From the NCBI RefSeq assembly GCF_019039035.1, contig NZ_JAHNZT010000018.1, forward strand, positions 62,001 through 126,000: DNA of 64,000 nt, in the 5' to 3' direction. The notes below the pieces were generated by a model. The model was not told the DNA's origin. It ran no database searches and worked only from the letters and a program-made list of their open reading frames with translations. This DNA comes from Citreicoccus inhibens. Lineage in GTDB: Bacteria > Myxococcota > Myxococcia > Myxococcales > Myxococcaceae. Both the position numbers and the translations under genes were made by a program. Shown here piece by piece: positions 54,361 through 63,867 of this stretch. Each line of letters starts with the position of its first letter. Within the stretch, counting starts at the first letter, position 1.

Positions 54361-57066
54361 TCAGGGCTGGCGCGGCTGGGCCAGGAAGGCGGACGTGCTC
54401 GCCTGCTGCGTGTTCCGGAACGCGATGCACAGGTCCATCGCCTCCAGGATTTTCGCCAGCGACCGCGCCCCGCCCTCGGCGTGCTGGCTGCGCTCCCGGT
54501 AGAAGGCGCTCACCTCGGCGCGGTGCTCGGCGTCGCAGTACCCATCCGTGACGAAGAAGAGCCCACGCACCAGCTCACCGGGGAGTCTCGCCGCGAGCGC
54601 GTCGTAGTGCTCCTTCACGAACGCATAGACGGTGTCGCGCGTGCGGTAGTCGGAGGAGGTCTGCGCCACGACAGAGAAGATCGTCTCTCGCGGGTCGAAC
54701 TCGTCGGAGAGCAGCAACAGCGGGAGCTGCGTGCGGATCAACTCCGGACGCGTGATGCGCCCCAGCGCGGTGAGGAGCCTGTCGCGCACCGCCCAGTCCT
54801 TCTCCGTGCGCAGCGCCTGGAGCAGTTGGGCCTGCCACGCCGCGTCCGCGTTCACCGAGGCAATCGACAGCACCGTCTCCACCATGTCGGCCGCCACCGC
54901 GCCATGGTCCGCCATCCACTTCTGCGCCAGCACCCGCGCCTGCGCGCCGAGCACCGGGTCCTCGCCCACGCGGCCCACCAGTTGGGTGAGCTGCACGCGC
55001 AGCAAACGGACGTCCTCCGAATCATCCTTCCCCGGCACCAGCCCCAGCTTGCGCGCCCGCGCGCCGTACAGCTCGCGCACCAGCCGGACCCGCGCCTCGC
55101 GCTCGGCGTCCGTGCGCAACACGATGGGGCGCGCGAGGTCCAGCAGCGACTGCGACGTCATCACCTCCATCCGGTCCGAATCCTTGAAGCGCGACAACAG
55201 CCCGAGCGCCTCCGCCGTGGGCAGCACCCCCGCCTCCGCCAGGGCCTGCGCATCGCCGAGCAGCGCCATGCGTTCGGTGCGCGTCAGGTGCTTCAGCCCC
55301 TCGGCCTTGAGCCCCTCCCACGCCTTGCCCGTCACATGGGCGCGCAAGTACCCCGCGCCCTCCGCGTTGGGATAGACCCAGCCCGGACACGCCGTGGCCC
55401 CTGGCAGCGGCAGCGTGGCCTCCTCGGACTCCAGCACCGTGCAGGTCCGCAGCGTCTGGTCCTTCACGCCGTACTTGAGGCACAGCGGCACCTTCCAGGA
55501 CTGCGCGGCGGCCCCGGTCGAGCCCAGGGGCAGGTAGCGCTGCTGCCGCAGCGTCACGCGCGGCGCGGGCCCCGTGCAGTCCAGCGAGACGCTCACCAAC
55601 GGCGCTCCGCCCTGGTCCATGAACGAGCCCAACACCGGACCCACGTCGCGGCCCGCCGCCGCGGACAGCGCGGACAAGAAGTCCCCCGACGTCGCGGTCC
55701 CGCCCGCATGCGCGCGCACATAGCGCTGGATGCCCTGCCGGAACGTGTCGCGCCCCAGCCACTCCTCCGCCATGGTGAGCACCGAGCTGCCCTTGCCATA
55801 CGTGATGCCGTCGAACGCGCTCGAGATGTCATCCACGGACGCGATGGGCTGACGCAGATGCCGCGCGGCCACCAACCGGTCGCTGTTGAGGGCGCGGCCC
55901 CGGACCTTCATCTGCTCCAGCGGCGCCTGCCACGACGGCTGCCACCCATCCACGATGCGCAGGGAGATCCACGACGCAAAGGACTCGTTGAGCCACAGGT
56001 CATCCCACCAACTCGGGGTCACGAGGTTGCCGAACCACTGATGCCCCAGCTCGTGCGCCTGGATGATGGCGAACGAGCGCTGCCGGTCGATGCTGTCGGC
56101 GCCCGGCGGCGCCAGCATGAGGGCCGACTGGAAGGTGATGAGCCCCGGGTGCTCCATCGCGCCCGAGTGGTGCGCCACCGACAGCACATCCAGCTTCTCG
56201 TACGGATAGGGCATCCCGAAGTAGTCCTCGATGCGCGCGAGCAGTTCGGGCGTCACCTTCGCCGCGTACTCGGCCTCCGCCACTCGGCCCCTCGGGGTGA
56301 TGACCCGCGTCCGCACGTGCTTCTGGCCTGCCGGTCCAGCCTCCGCGACCTGGAACGGCCCCACGCCAAAGGCAATCAAGTAGCTGGGCAAGGGCTGCGT
56401 CCGCGCGAAGCGCACGACCTTGCCGCCTCCGGCCTCCTCGGACTCCGCTTCCACGTCCGTGTTCGACACCGCCATGACGCCCGCGGGCACGTGGAGCGTG
56501 AGCTGCCAGGGCACCTTGAAGCCCGGCTCATCGAAGGAGGGGAACACGCGGCGCGCGCCCAGCGGCTCGAACTGGGTATAGACATACCAATCACCGCCCT
56601 CCTCCACGCGAAAGGCGCCATGCGTCTCCGAGGAGGAGGCGGCGCCCTGATAGACAATGTGCATCCGCGCGGCTCCCGGCGCGAGCGGACGCCCGAGCGA
56701 GAACCCCAACCACGGCGCCTCGGCCCGGCCCAGCGTCACGGGGATGGATTGCCCCGCTTGCTCCAGCGAGGCGGACTTCACCGTGAGCGCCTCGCCGTGC
56801 AGCCACACCACGGACGCAGGCGCGGACACCTCCAACGCGATGTCCACCACGCCCTCGAAGGTGGGCGACTTGGGGTCCACCGTCAGCTCCGCCGCGTAGC
56901 CCGTGGGACGGACGCCCTCGGGAATGCGCAGGGCCGGCGCCGGAGGAAACTCGGCCTTCGCCACGACCGCGCGCGAGGACGGGGCCTCATTCGACGCGAG
57001 GCCCGAGCGCTGGGGAGCGCCACAGGCGACGAGCACGGAACACAGCAGGAGCAAGCGTCTGGACAT
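54361..57066 (-). CDS. M1-family zinc aminopeptidase lipoprotein
   Basis: The start at 57066 gives 901 residues beginning MSRRLLLLCSVLVACGA, a lipoprotein signal with Cys15; a longer frame to 57168 lacks this and is rejected. The zinc site is HELGHQWFGN with the third ligand in WLNESFASW. The exopeptidase motif reads GAMEHPGLITF where GAMEN is usual. The transition-state Tyr is in ITYGKGSS. A C-terminal HEAT/ERAP-like helical region follows. It should remove N-terminal residues from peptides at the cell envelope. It is convergent with the exporter genes and probably not part of the cluster. Confidence 0.9.
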   Translation of the reverse strand: MSRRLLLLCSVLVACGAPQRSGLASNEAPSSRAVVAKAEFPPAPALRIPEGVRPTGYAAELTVDPKSPTFEGVVDIALEVSAPASVVWLHGEALTVKSASLEQAGQSIPVTLGRAEAPWLGFSLGRPLAPGAARMHIVYQGAASSSETHGAFRVEEGGDWYVYTQFEPLGARRVFPSFDEPGFKVPWQLTLHVPAGVMAVSNTDVEAESEEAGGGKVVRFARTQPLPSYLIAFGVGPFQVAEAGPAGQKHVRTRVITPRGRVAEAEYAAKVTPELLARIEDYFGMPYPYEKLDVLSVAHHSGAMEHPGLITFQSALMLAPPGADSIDRQRSFAIIQAHELGHQWFGNLVTPSWWDDLWLNESFASWISLRIVDGWQPSWQAPLEQMKVRGRALNSDRLVAARHLRQPIASVDDISSAFDGITYGKGSSVLTMAEEWLGRDTFRQGIQRYVRAHAGGTATSGDFLSALSAAAGRDVGPVLGSFMDQGGAPLVSVSLDCTGPAPRVTLRQQRYLPLGSTGAAAQSWKVPLCLKYGVKDQTLRTCTVLESEEATLPLPGATACPGWVYPNAEGAGYLRAHVTGKAWEGLKAEGLKHLTRTERMALLGDAQALAEAGVLPTAEALGLLSRFKDSDRMEVMTSQSLLDLARPIVLRTDAEREARVRLVRELYGARARKLGLVPGKDDSEDVRLLRVQLTQLVGRVGEDPVLGAQARVLAQKWMADHGAVAADMVETVLSIASVNADAAWQAQLLQALRTEKDWAVRDRLLTALGRITRPELIRTQLPLLLLSDEFDPRETIFSVVAQTSSDYRTRDTVYAFVKEHYDALAARLPGELVRGLFFVTDGYCDAEHRAEVSAFYRERSQHAEGGARSLAKILEAMDLCIAFRNTQQASTSAFLAQPRQP

Positions 57067-57262
57067 CGGAATGGTCCTCTCGGCGACGGACAAGGCACGG
57101 CGGGTTGAACAGCGTTCGAGCATGGCTCCGCCAGGCCCACGGGCAGCGGGGCAGCAGAGGCAAGGCAATGACAGACAGCTCAGCCGCGGGGCACGCCCCC
57201 AGGGCGGGTGGCTATCTTTGAATCAAGAAGTCTGAATCAAGAAAAAGGAGGTCGCAGACACC
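57067..57262. promoter_or_regulatory. Divergent intergenic region
   Basis: Promoter space between the aminopeptidase and the small acidic ORF. It contains a direct duplication TGAATCAAGAA (near 57219 and 57232) just before a perfect AAGGAGGT at 57245-57252. Confidence 0.45.
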
Positions 57263-57448
57263 ATGCCCGACATCCCAGAAAGAGCGCCCCAGCCACCGAG
57301 CGAAGAAGAGCGCGAGCTCCAAGCCGGGGCCCTGGAGGAGGTCCCCGGCCACACGCCCCACGTGGCCGAGGGAGACGACGAGGATGCCCCCCAGCGGGAG
57401 CATCGCTATCCAGACCCCGACAAGACACCGGGCCGAGCGGAGGGCTGA
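57263..57448 (+). CDS. Small acidic hydrophilic protein
   Basis: A 61-residue ORF preceded by AAGGAGGT with 10-base spacing, among the best ribosome binding sites in the window. The peptide is rich in Glu, Asp, Pro and Arg (PSEEERELQ, EGDDEDAPQ), with no hydrophobic segment or cysteine, so it is likely disordered and cytoplasmic. I recognise no family. It ends 15 bases from the convergent ABC permease gene. The strong initiation site is the main reason to call it real. Confidence 0.6.
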   Translation: MPDIPERAPQPPSEEERELQAGALEEVPGHTPHVAEGDDEDAPQREHRYPDPDKTPGRAEG

Positions 57449-57463
57449 AGGCCCGCCCGCCGC

Positions 57464-59920
57464 TCAGTCTGCGCGCATGGCCAACAGCGGGTCCACCTGC
57501 GTGGCGCGCAGCGCGGGGATCCACGTGGCCAGGAGCGACACGCCCGTCACGACCAACGCCAGCCCCCCGAAGACGAGCGGATCCGTCGTGCTCACGCCAA
57601 AGAGCAGACTGGAGAGGACTCGCGTCGACGCCCAGGCGCCCACGAGCCCCACCGCCACGCCCAGCAACGCCAGACGCATGCCCTGCCCCACCACCAACCG
57701 CCGCACGTCCGCCGGGCGCGCCCCCAACGCCATGCGGATGCCCATCTCCCGCGTGCGCTGGCGCGCCATGGAGGCCATGACGCCAAAGAGCCCCACGGCC
57801 GCCAGCAACAAGGACATGCCCGCGAACATCCCCACCAGCAGCGACACGAAGCGAGGCCGAGAGGTCGCCTCCTCCACCCGCTGCGCCATCGTCCGGACCT
57901 CTCCCACGGCCAGCCCCTTGTCCAACTCGGCCACGGCGGCGCGCACCCCGGGCGCCAGGGCCCAGACATCTCCGCGCGCCCGCGCCGCGAAGGACATGAA
58001 GTAGAACGTGCGCTGCAGCGCGGGCACATAGACCTCGGGCCGACTGTCATTCCCCAGCCCGTCGTAGCGAACGTCCGCCACCACGCCCACCACCGTGAGC
58101 CAGGGGGTGGACTCGCCTCCCAAGCGGATGCGCTGCCCCACGGGATTCACGCCCCCCCAGAACCGGCGCACCGCGACCTCATTGACCAGCACCACCGGCT
58201 GCGTCTGCGCGGTGTCGGAGGTCGCGATGTCGCGCCCCTGGCGCAGTGGGATGCCCAGCGTCGTCAGATAACCCGGCGTGACGCTCTGGAATCCCACCGA
58301 GGGAATGTCCGCGGGAGATGCGACCGGGCGACCGTCGAGCTCCAATCCCTCTCGGATCCCCGCGCCACCGAGGGGCAGGTCCGTCACGGCCCCCACGCTC
58401 ATCACGCCAGGAAGGGCGGCCACCTGCTGGCGGACCTGCTCGAAGAACTCCGCCTGCCGCGCGGAGGAGTACTTGTCCGCGGGGAGCGAGAGCTTCCACG
58501 TGAGCAACGAGCCCACCTGGAAGCCCGGGTCCACCGCCTGCAAGCGCATCAGGCTGCGCATGAGGAGTCCCGCGCTGATGAGCAGCACCACCGCGAGCGC
58601 CACCTCGGCCACCACGAGCGCGTTGCGGGAGCGGCTCCGCGCCTCGGTCGCACGCCCATTGCCTCCGCGCCGGAGCACGAGGTTCAACTCGGGGGTGGAC
58701 GCCTGGAGCGCAGGCATGACACCAAACAGCAACCCCGTCAGCAGCGCCACGCCCGACGTAAAGGCAAGCACCCGCCCATCCATCCGCACCTCGCCCACTC
58801 GCAGCAGGTCGGGCGGCATGATGTGCAGCAAGCCATCCAGTCCCCACATCGCCAGCAACAACCCGACCCCTCCGGCCACCAGCGACAACAGCAGGCTCTC
58901 CAGCAACAGCTGCCGCACCAGCCGCCCTCGTCCAGCGCCCAGCGCCGTGCGCACCGCCAGCTCCTGGCTCCGCGACGCGGCACGCACGAGGAAGAGGCTG
59001 GCCACGTTCGCGCAAGCAATGGCCAGCACCAACCCCACCGCGCACAGCAGCACCCAGAGCACCGGCTGCGAGTCCCCCACCAGTTGCTCACGCAACGTCA
59101 CGAGCACGATGCCCGAGCGCGTGTTCTCGTCCGGATGGTCGCGCTCCAGCCGCGCCGCCAGGGTGGACATGACGCTCGCGGCCCGCTCAGGCGTCACGCC
59201 GGGCTTCAAGCGCCCCAGCACGCGCAGGAATGACGTGCCGCGCCGCTCGCTGAGGTCCTGCGCGCTCCCCAGCTCCAACTGGGGGATGTCCTTGATGAGC
59301 GCGGGCACCCACAGCTCGGGGGACGCCGAGCCCACGCCCTGCGGCACGATGGCCGGCAAGCCAAAATCAGGGGGCATCACCCCGAGGACCTCGTAGCTGC
59401 GCCCATCGAGCCGCACCGAACGACCGATGACTCCCGGGTCCCCACCAAAGCGCCGCACCCACAACCCATGGCTGAGCACCACCTCCAGCCGCGGCCCCTC
59501 CGCATCCGTGCGGGCCTGGAACGTGGTGCCCAGGAGCGGCGAGCGGCCCAGCACCTGGAAGTAGTTGGTGGACACGCTGGCCGCCGTCAACCGCTCGGGC
59601 GTGCCCTCCTCCGCGAGGCTCACCGGCAGCGAGGTGAAGGCCGCGAGCCCCTCGAAGACGTCGTTCTGCTCGCGCCAGTCCCGGAAGTTGGCGGGCGACA
59701 CCGACGTCCGCCCCTCCTCCGGGAAGTGGCTCCACAACACCATCAACCGCTCCGCCGAGGGGTAAGGCAGGGGCGCCAGGAGCACCGCGTTCACGACGCT
59801 GAACATGCCGGTGTTCGCCGCAATCCCCAGCGCCAGGGTCAGCACCGCCACCGCCGTGAACATCGGCTGACGCAACAGCGAACGCGCCGCGTGACGAACT
59901 TCCTGGATGACGTCCCACAT
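57464..59920 (-). CDS. MacB/FtsX-type ABC transporter permease (ADOP-like, duplicated)
   Basis: The start at 59920 has GAGGAGG just upstream and gives 818 residues. It begins WDVIQEVRHAARSLLRQPMFTAVAVLTLALGIAANT, the first TM of acidobacterial/myxobacterial duplicated permeases. It has two FtsX blocks (around residues 270-420 and 680-815) and two large extracytoplasmic MacB_PCD-like domains with the VLSHGLWVRRFGGDP motif. It lacks an ATPase domain, so it must work with a separate ATP-binding subunit not seen here. It probably extrudes a lipid or peptide or drives envelope remodelling. Confidence 0.88.
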   Translation of the reverse strand: MWDVIQEVRHAARSLLRQPMFTAVAVLTLALGIAANTGMFSVVNAVLLAPLPYPSAERLMVLWSHFPEEGRTSVSPANFRDWREQNDVFEGLAAFTSLPVSLAEEGTPERLTAASVSTNYFQVLGRSPLLGTTFQARTDAEGPRLEVVLSHGLWVRRFGGDPGVIGRSVRLDGRSYEVLGVMPPDFGLPAIVPQGVGSASPELWVPALIKDIPQLELGSAQDLSERRGTSFLRVLGRLKPGVTPERAASVMSTLAARLERDHPDENTRSGIVLVTLREQLVGDSQPVLWVLLCAVGLVLAIACANVASLFLVRAASRSQELAVRTALGAGRGRLVRQLLLESLLLSLVAGGVGLLLAMWGLDGLLHIMPPDLLRVGEVRMDGRVLAFTSGVALLTGLLFGVMPALQASTPELNLVLRRGGNGRATEARSRSRNALVVAEVALAVVLLISAGLLMRSLMRLQAVDPGFQVGSLLTWKLSLPADKYSSARQAEFFEQVRQQVAALPGVMSVGAVTDLPLGGAGIREGLELDGRPVASPADIPSVGFQSVTPGYLTTLGIPLRQGRDIATSDTAQTQPVVLVNEVAVRRFWGGVNPVGQRIRLGGESTPWLTVVGVVADVRYDGLGNDSRPEVYVPALQRTFYFMSFAARARGDVWALAPGVRAAVAELDKGLAVGEVRTMAQRVEEATSRPRFVSLLVGMFAGMSLLLAAVGLFGVMASMARQRTREMGIRMALGARPADVRRLVVGQGMRLALLGVAVGLVGAWASTRVLSSLLFGVSTTDPLVFGGLALVVTGVSLLATWIPALRATQVDPLLAMRAD

Positions 59921-60150
59921 CAAAACCTCCTCGCAAGCCCACCGGACCCAGCCCGCCACAGCAAGGGCCAGGCCAAGGTGGGAGCGCGCGGCAAGTCACC
60001 GGAATCCCTTCGCCAGACAGGGCCGGGACATGCCAGCCATGGGAACCCACTTCCCAGTTCCGAACAAGCGGGCGCCGCCCCGCCACGAATCTGGAGGCCC
60101 CCGGACTCCTGCCACGCTTGGACAACCCGGACATCTCGTAGAGTGCGCGC

Positions 60151-61773
60151 GTGGCGAGACTCGTGGCGATGTTTGGACCGTGCAGGGGCGTGGCGCGGAG
60201 GCTGGACGCGGCGCTGGTGATTGGCCGCGCCTGCGAGGGCGGCTGGCGGCTGAGGGATGAGCAGGTGAGCCGCGAGCACTGCGCCGTCGAGCCCAATGGC
60301 TCGGGGCACACGCTGCGCGACCTGGACTCCAGCCATGGCACCTGGCTCAACGGGCAGCGGCTCCTAGCCCCCGCGCGACTGCGCCCCGGAGACCAGGTCT
60401 CGGTGGGCGAGAGCATCCTCGTCTACGAGCCCACCTTCGACGCCCTGCGCGCGAGCGACGGCGAGTCCACGGTGGTGCTCACCCGGAGCAAGCCCACGGC
60501 CCCCCAGCGCGCGCCCCCTCCGGGTCCCGAGGTCCTCGCGAGGGCGGGCGAGCTGGCCCTTCGCATCGCGAGGCTCGGCACACCGGACGCGCTCGCGGAC
60601 ATGGCCTTCGAGGCCCTCGAGTCCGCGCTCCAGCCCACCGCCCTGGTCCTGCTGCGCTTCAGTCCCCGAGGCCCGCGCCCCCTCCAGACCTGGCCCACGG
60701 GCGCCCACCTCACGGTGAGCCGAGAACTGGTGGGCGGGGTGCTCAAGGAGGGCTGTGCGCTCGCGATGACGGAGCCCCAGTTTCGCGCCGAGCCCGAGGC
60801 GCGTCACGCCCGGCTGGCCCAGCGCGCCGCCCACGTGCTCTGCGCTCCGATGTACGCCGGAGGCGCGCCCGTGGGCGTGCTCTGCGCGGTCCGCGACGAG
60901 CCCTTCCAGGCCGAGGAACTGGCCCTGGCGGGAGCGCTCGCGGGGGTGGTGGGCACTGCCTTTTCGTCACTCGTTCCGCCCACGCCCGCCGCGCCATCCC
61001 CGCCCTTGGTGGCGACCAGCGCGACCCTGCGCGACGTCTTGCGCGCGGTGGATGCCGCCGCGCGACTCCACACGCCCGTGCTCCTGTCGGGCGAGCGGGG
61101 CACGGGCAAGCAATCCCTGGCACGAGCGCTCCACGCCCAAGGCCCCCGCGCGAGCGGCCCCTACGTGGCGCTGCGCTGTGGCGCCGACACCTCGGAGCGC
61201 GCGCTGCTGGACGCGCTCATCCAAGCCGAGGGCGGCACGCTGCTCCTCGCGGACGTGACCGCGCTGCCCGCGCCACTCCAGGAGCAGCTCGCGCGGGTGC
61301 TCAGAGAACAGGTCCTCCATCACGCGAGCGCTCGCGCGAGCACCCCGGTGGACGTGCGCGTCGTCGCGACGACCCGCGAGCCCGCGCGCGAGGCGGTCCG
61401 CGCGGGAGCGCTGCGCGAAGACCTCCACCAGGGCCTCACCGCCACGGCCCTGCACGTTCCCCCGCTGCGAGAGCGCCCCGACGACGTGCTCCCCTTGGCC
61501 GAGCACTTCCTGTCGCGGCTCGCCCCTTCGTTGGGCCACACCCCGCGCGGCTTCACGGACGAGGCCCGCGCGGCGTTGCGTGCCTTTGCGTGGCCCGGCA
61601 ACGCGCGCCAGGTCGCCAACGTCATCGAGCGGGCGCTGCTGCTCCTGCCTGGGACCTCGGCCTCCATCGGCGAGCGAGACCTCTTCCCAGAGGCACCCGC
61701 CCGCGAGCGCGCGCACGGGACGAAGGGCGAGGCGCGCGGAAGCTTCAGCTCGCCGCCGGCCACCGCGCGGTAA
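60151..61773 (+). CDS. FHA-GAF-AAA protein lacking the sigma-54 GAFTGA loop
   Basis: A 540-residue protein with GTG start. Residues about 20-95 are an FHA phosphothreonine-binding domain (SREHCAVE, LDSSHGTWLNG). Residues about 130-270 look like a GAF domain. Residues about 285-510 are an AAA core of the sigma-54 activator type with Walker A GERGTGKQ and a C-terminal lid (RPDDVLPLAEHFL, FAWPGNARQVANVIERA). The GAFTGA loop is deleted, Walker B reads LLLADVT instead of LFLDEI, and there is no C-terminal HTH. It is therefore probably not a working sigma-54 activator; it may be a kinase-linked signalling or decoy protein. Confidence 0.85.
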   Translation: MARLVAMFGPCRGVARRLDAALVIGRACEGGWRLRDEQVSREHCAVEPNGSGHTLRDLDSSHGTWLNGQRLLAPARLRPGDQVSVGESILVYEPTFDALRASDGESTVVLTRSKPTAPQRAPPPGPEVLARAGELALRIARLGTPDALADMAFEALESALQPTALVLLRFSPRGPRPLQTWPTGAHLTVSRELVGGVLKEGCALAMTEPQFRAEPEARHARLAQRAAHVLCAPMYAGGAPVGVLCAVRDEPFQAEELALAGALAGVVGTAFSSLVPPTPAAPSPPLVATSATLRDVLRAVDAAARLHTPVLLSGERGTGKQSLARALHAQGPRASGPYVALRCGADTSERALLDALIQAEGGTLLLADVTALPAPLQEQLARVLREQVLHHASARASTPVDVRVVATTREPAREAVRAGALREDLHQGLTATALHVPPLRERPDDVLPLAEHFLSRLAPSLGHTPRGFTDEARAALRAFAWPGNARQVANVIERALLLLPGTSASIGERDLFPEAPARERAHGTKGEARGSFSSPPATAR

Positions 61774-62113
61774 CCCGCGCCCGACGCGGCGGCCGGTACG
61801 CGCCCGAGGGCCGACGCTTCGACTTCTGCCGCAGGAACCGCGTGACGTGCCGGCGGCGGTAACACGTCATCAATCGGTCTTCGTCGTTGAGCAGGAGAAT
61901 CCACCCGCGTGACTGCCTCGCCAGGGAGGAGCCGCGCAGGTGCGCGGGCAGGTCTCGCTCCAGCACGGTCAGATGGGTGGCGCCACACGCGCGCGCGGGC
62001 GAGCCAAACTCGAGGATGAAGGCAACCACCTCCTCGCGGAGCCTCCACCGCGCGCACTGCTCGAGGAAGAGCTGGGTGAGGGAGAACATGGATGACGCGT
62101 GGCTCTGGCGCAT
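61745..62113 (-). CDS. Small basic protein, possibly DUF4258-like
   Basis: A 122-residue ORF whose ATG is preceded by AGGAGGT with 7-base spacing, which supports it as real. It overlaps the 3-prime end of the FHA-AAA gene by 29 bases on the opposite strand. The protein has a helical N-terminal half (SLTQLFLEQCARWRLREEVV), then LEFGSPAR and ILLLNDEDRLMTCYRRRH, a pattern like DUF4258/toxin-fold proteins. A very basic C-terminus (RRPSGAYRPPRRARV) follows. No antitoxin partner is evident. Family assignment is tentative. Confidence 0.6.
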   Translation of the reverse strand: MRQSHASSMFSLTQLFLEQCARWRLREEVVAFILEFGSPARACGATHLTVLERDLPAHLRGSSLARQSRGWILLLNDEDRLMTCYRRRHVTRFLRQKSKRRPSGAYRPPRRARVTARWPAAS

Positions 62114-62305
62114 GTCGACGACCTCCTGCCCTCCCCCACTACACATGCCGTTCCAACCCACGCGGCCCACGGATTCCGCACCCTTGCGAGGGCTTCCGAC
62201 CCCCGTGAGAGACATTCCGTCAATCGCTTGCCCCATTCCCCCTGCCAGCAAGACACCGGCCCCCCCCGTGGACGCCGTCACCCCGGTTGGGCTAGCAGGA
62301 GCCCC

Positions 62306-62908
62306 ATGCCGACGCTCGCCCTGGTCCGCCACGGCCAATCCCTCTGGAACCTCGAGAACCGCTTCACGGGCTCCGTGGATGTCCCGCTCACCGACCAGGG
62401 CCGCAAGGAGGCCCAACAGGCCGCGACGGCACTCCAAGGCATCACCTTCGACGTCGCGTACACCTCCGCGCTCAGCCGCGCGCAGGAGTCCCTCATCCTG
62501 CTGCTGGAGAGGCTGGGCCAGCTGCCCCCCATCATCCGGGACGCGGCCCTCAACGAGCGCAACTACGGCGACCTCCAGGGTCTGAACAAGGCGGACGCGG
62601 CGCGGCACTTTGGTGAGCCCCAAATCAAGCTGTGGCGCCGCTCCTACGACGTGCCACCGCCCAACGGTGAGTCCCTGCAGATGACCGCGGCGCGCGTGCT
62701 GCCCTTCTACGAGCGCGCCATCGCGGGCGACCTGCGCCTGGGCAAGAACGTGCTCGTGGTGGCGCATGGCAACTCCAATCGCTCGCTCATCATGAAGTTG
62801 GATGGACTGACGGGAGAGCAGGTCGTGGGCCTGGAGCTGGCCACGGGCAAGCCCGTCATCTACGAGATGTCGGTCGACGCGGCTGTCGTCGCCAAGCGGG
62901 TCCCTTAG
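62306..62908 (+). CDS. 2,3-bisphosphoglycerate-dependent phosphoglycerate mutase-like enzyme
   Basis: The start at 62306 (AGGAG just upstream) gives 200 residues. LVRHGQSLWNLENRFTG is the phosphohistidine motif, LNERNYGDLQGLNK holds the substrate-binding Glu, and VVAHGNSNRSLIMKL the second catalytic His. At 200 residues it is shorter than typical GpmA (about 250) but has the dPGM-specific segments, so it may be a short glycolytic mutase or a related phosphatase. It should be cytoplasmic. Confidence 0.88.
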   Translation: MPTLALVRHGQSLWNLENRFTGSVDVPLTDQGRKEAQQAATALQGITFDVAYTSALSRAQESLILLLERLGQLPPIIRDAALNERNYGDLQGLNKADAARHFGEPQIKLWRRSYDVPPPNGESLQMTAARVLPFYERAIAGDLRLGKNVLVVAHGNSNRSLIMKLDGLTGEQVVGLELATGKPVIYEMSVDAAVVAKRVP

Positions 62909-63052
62909 TTTCCAAGAAGCACGACGGGCCTTGCGCCCGGCCTGGCCCCTGCTGGGGCCTCCGCCAGGAAGGGGCCTGCCCTCCTCGGGGATTGAATGAG
63001 CAGGCCGCCTGCCCGTCTGACGCAGCGAGTACACGAAAACAAGGACGCCGCC

Positions 63053-63841
63053 ATGAAGGCCCTCACCCTCGCAGTTGTGATGCTCACCTCCGCCGCAGCC
63101 CTCGCGCAGCAGGCCCCGACCGTCGCGACGGGCACGCCCGCCCCCGCCGCGAAGTCCGCCGCGCCCACGGCTCCGGCCACCGCCGCCGCGAAGTCCGCCG
63201 CCCCCGCGGCCCCCGCCGCGCAGGCCCAGGGCTTCGGCCCGGACTCGGAGCTGATGCGCCGCCCGCCTCCTCCGGGTCGCCCCATCCCGGACGCGCCGGA
63301 CTACCGCGAGGGCGAGAACGAGCGCTACCGGGGACGTGGGCTCGTGGTGGTGGATCGCGACGCCGTGGGCCGCAAGCTGGCGCGCCTGGAGGAGCTGCTC
63401 GATGACGCGATGGATCGCCGCGACGGCCAGGCGGCACGCAAGGCCCTGCGCCGCGCCCAGGATGAGCTGGAGGAGCTCCAGGAGATGCTCGCCAACGCGG
63501 CGCCCATCAGCACGAACGGCCCGACCCGGCCGATCCCGCCGCCGCCCCCGGTCGTGCAGCCCATGCCGGACGCCTCCTTCCAGCGCCTCACCGCGGCCAT
63601 GGCGCGCGAGTCCTTCGCGGAGGACAAGATGCGCATCCTCACCAGCGCGACGTCGCGTGAGCACTTCGTGGTCGCCCAGGTGCTGCAGGTGCTCAACCAG
63701 TTCAGCTTCTCGCAGGACAAGCTCGAGGTGGTCCGCGCGATGAAGCCGGGCCTGCTGGACATGCAGAACAGCTACCAGCTCTACAACGCGTTCACGTTCT
63801 CCCCGGACAAGAAGCGCCTCCAGGAGATCCTCAACAACTGA
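63053..63841 (+). CDS. Exported DUF4476 protein
   Basis: The start at 63053 gives 262 residues with a signal peptide (MKALTLAVVMLTSAAALAQ). An Ala/Pro-rich low-complexity region with AKSAAP repeats (residues about 22-60) is followed by a coiled-coil segment (about 105-145, RLEELLDDAMD and ALRRAQDELEELQEML). The C-terminal 90 residues match the DUF4476 repeat pattern (FAEDKMRIL, FSQDKLEVV, FSPDKKRL). Function is unknown; this domain is common in myxobacterial exported proteins. Confidence 0.85.
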   Translation: MKALTLAVVMLTSAAALAQQAPTVATGTPAPAAKSAAPTAPATAAAKSAAPAAPAAQAQGFGPDSELMRRPPPPGRPIPDAPDYREGENERYRGRGLVVVDRDAVGRKLARLEELLDDAMDRRDGQAARKALRRAQDELEELQEMLANAAPISTNGPTRPIPPPPPVVQPMPDASFQRLTAAMARESFAEDKMRILTSATSREHFVVAQVLQVLNQFSFSQDKLEVVRAMKPGLLDMQNSYQLYNAFTFSPDKKRLQEILNN

Positions 63842-63867
63842 CGGACGCGCCCGCGGGCCGTCCTCCC

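Noticed and set aside
61745-63664. A 639-codon minus-strand frame over the mutase and DUF4476 genes
   Set aside because: Only its last 122 codons have a strong ribosome site and protein-like composition. The upstream part is antisense to two well-supported genes.
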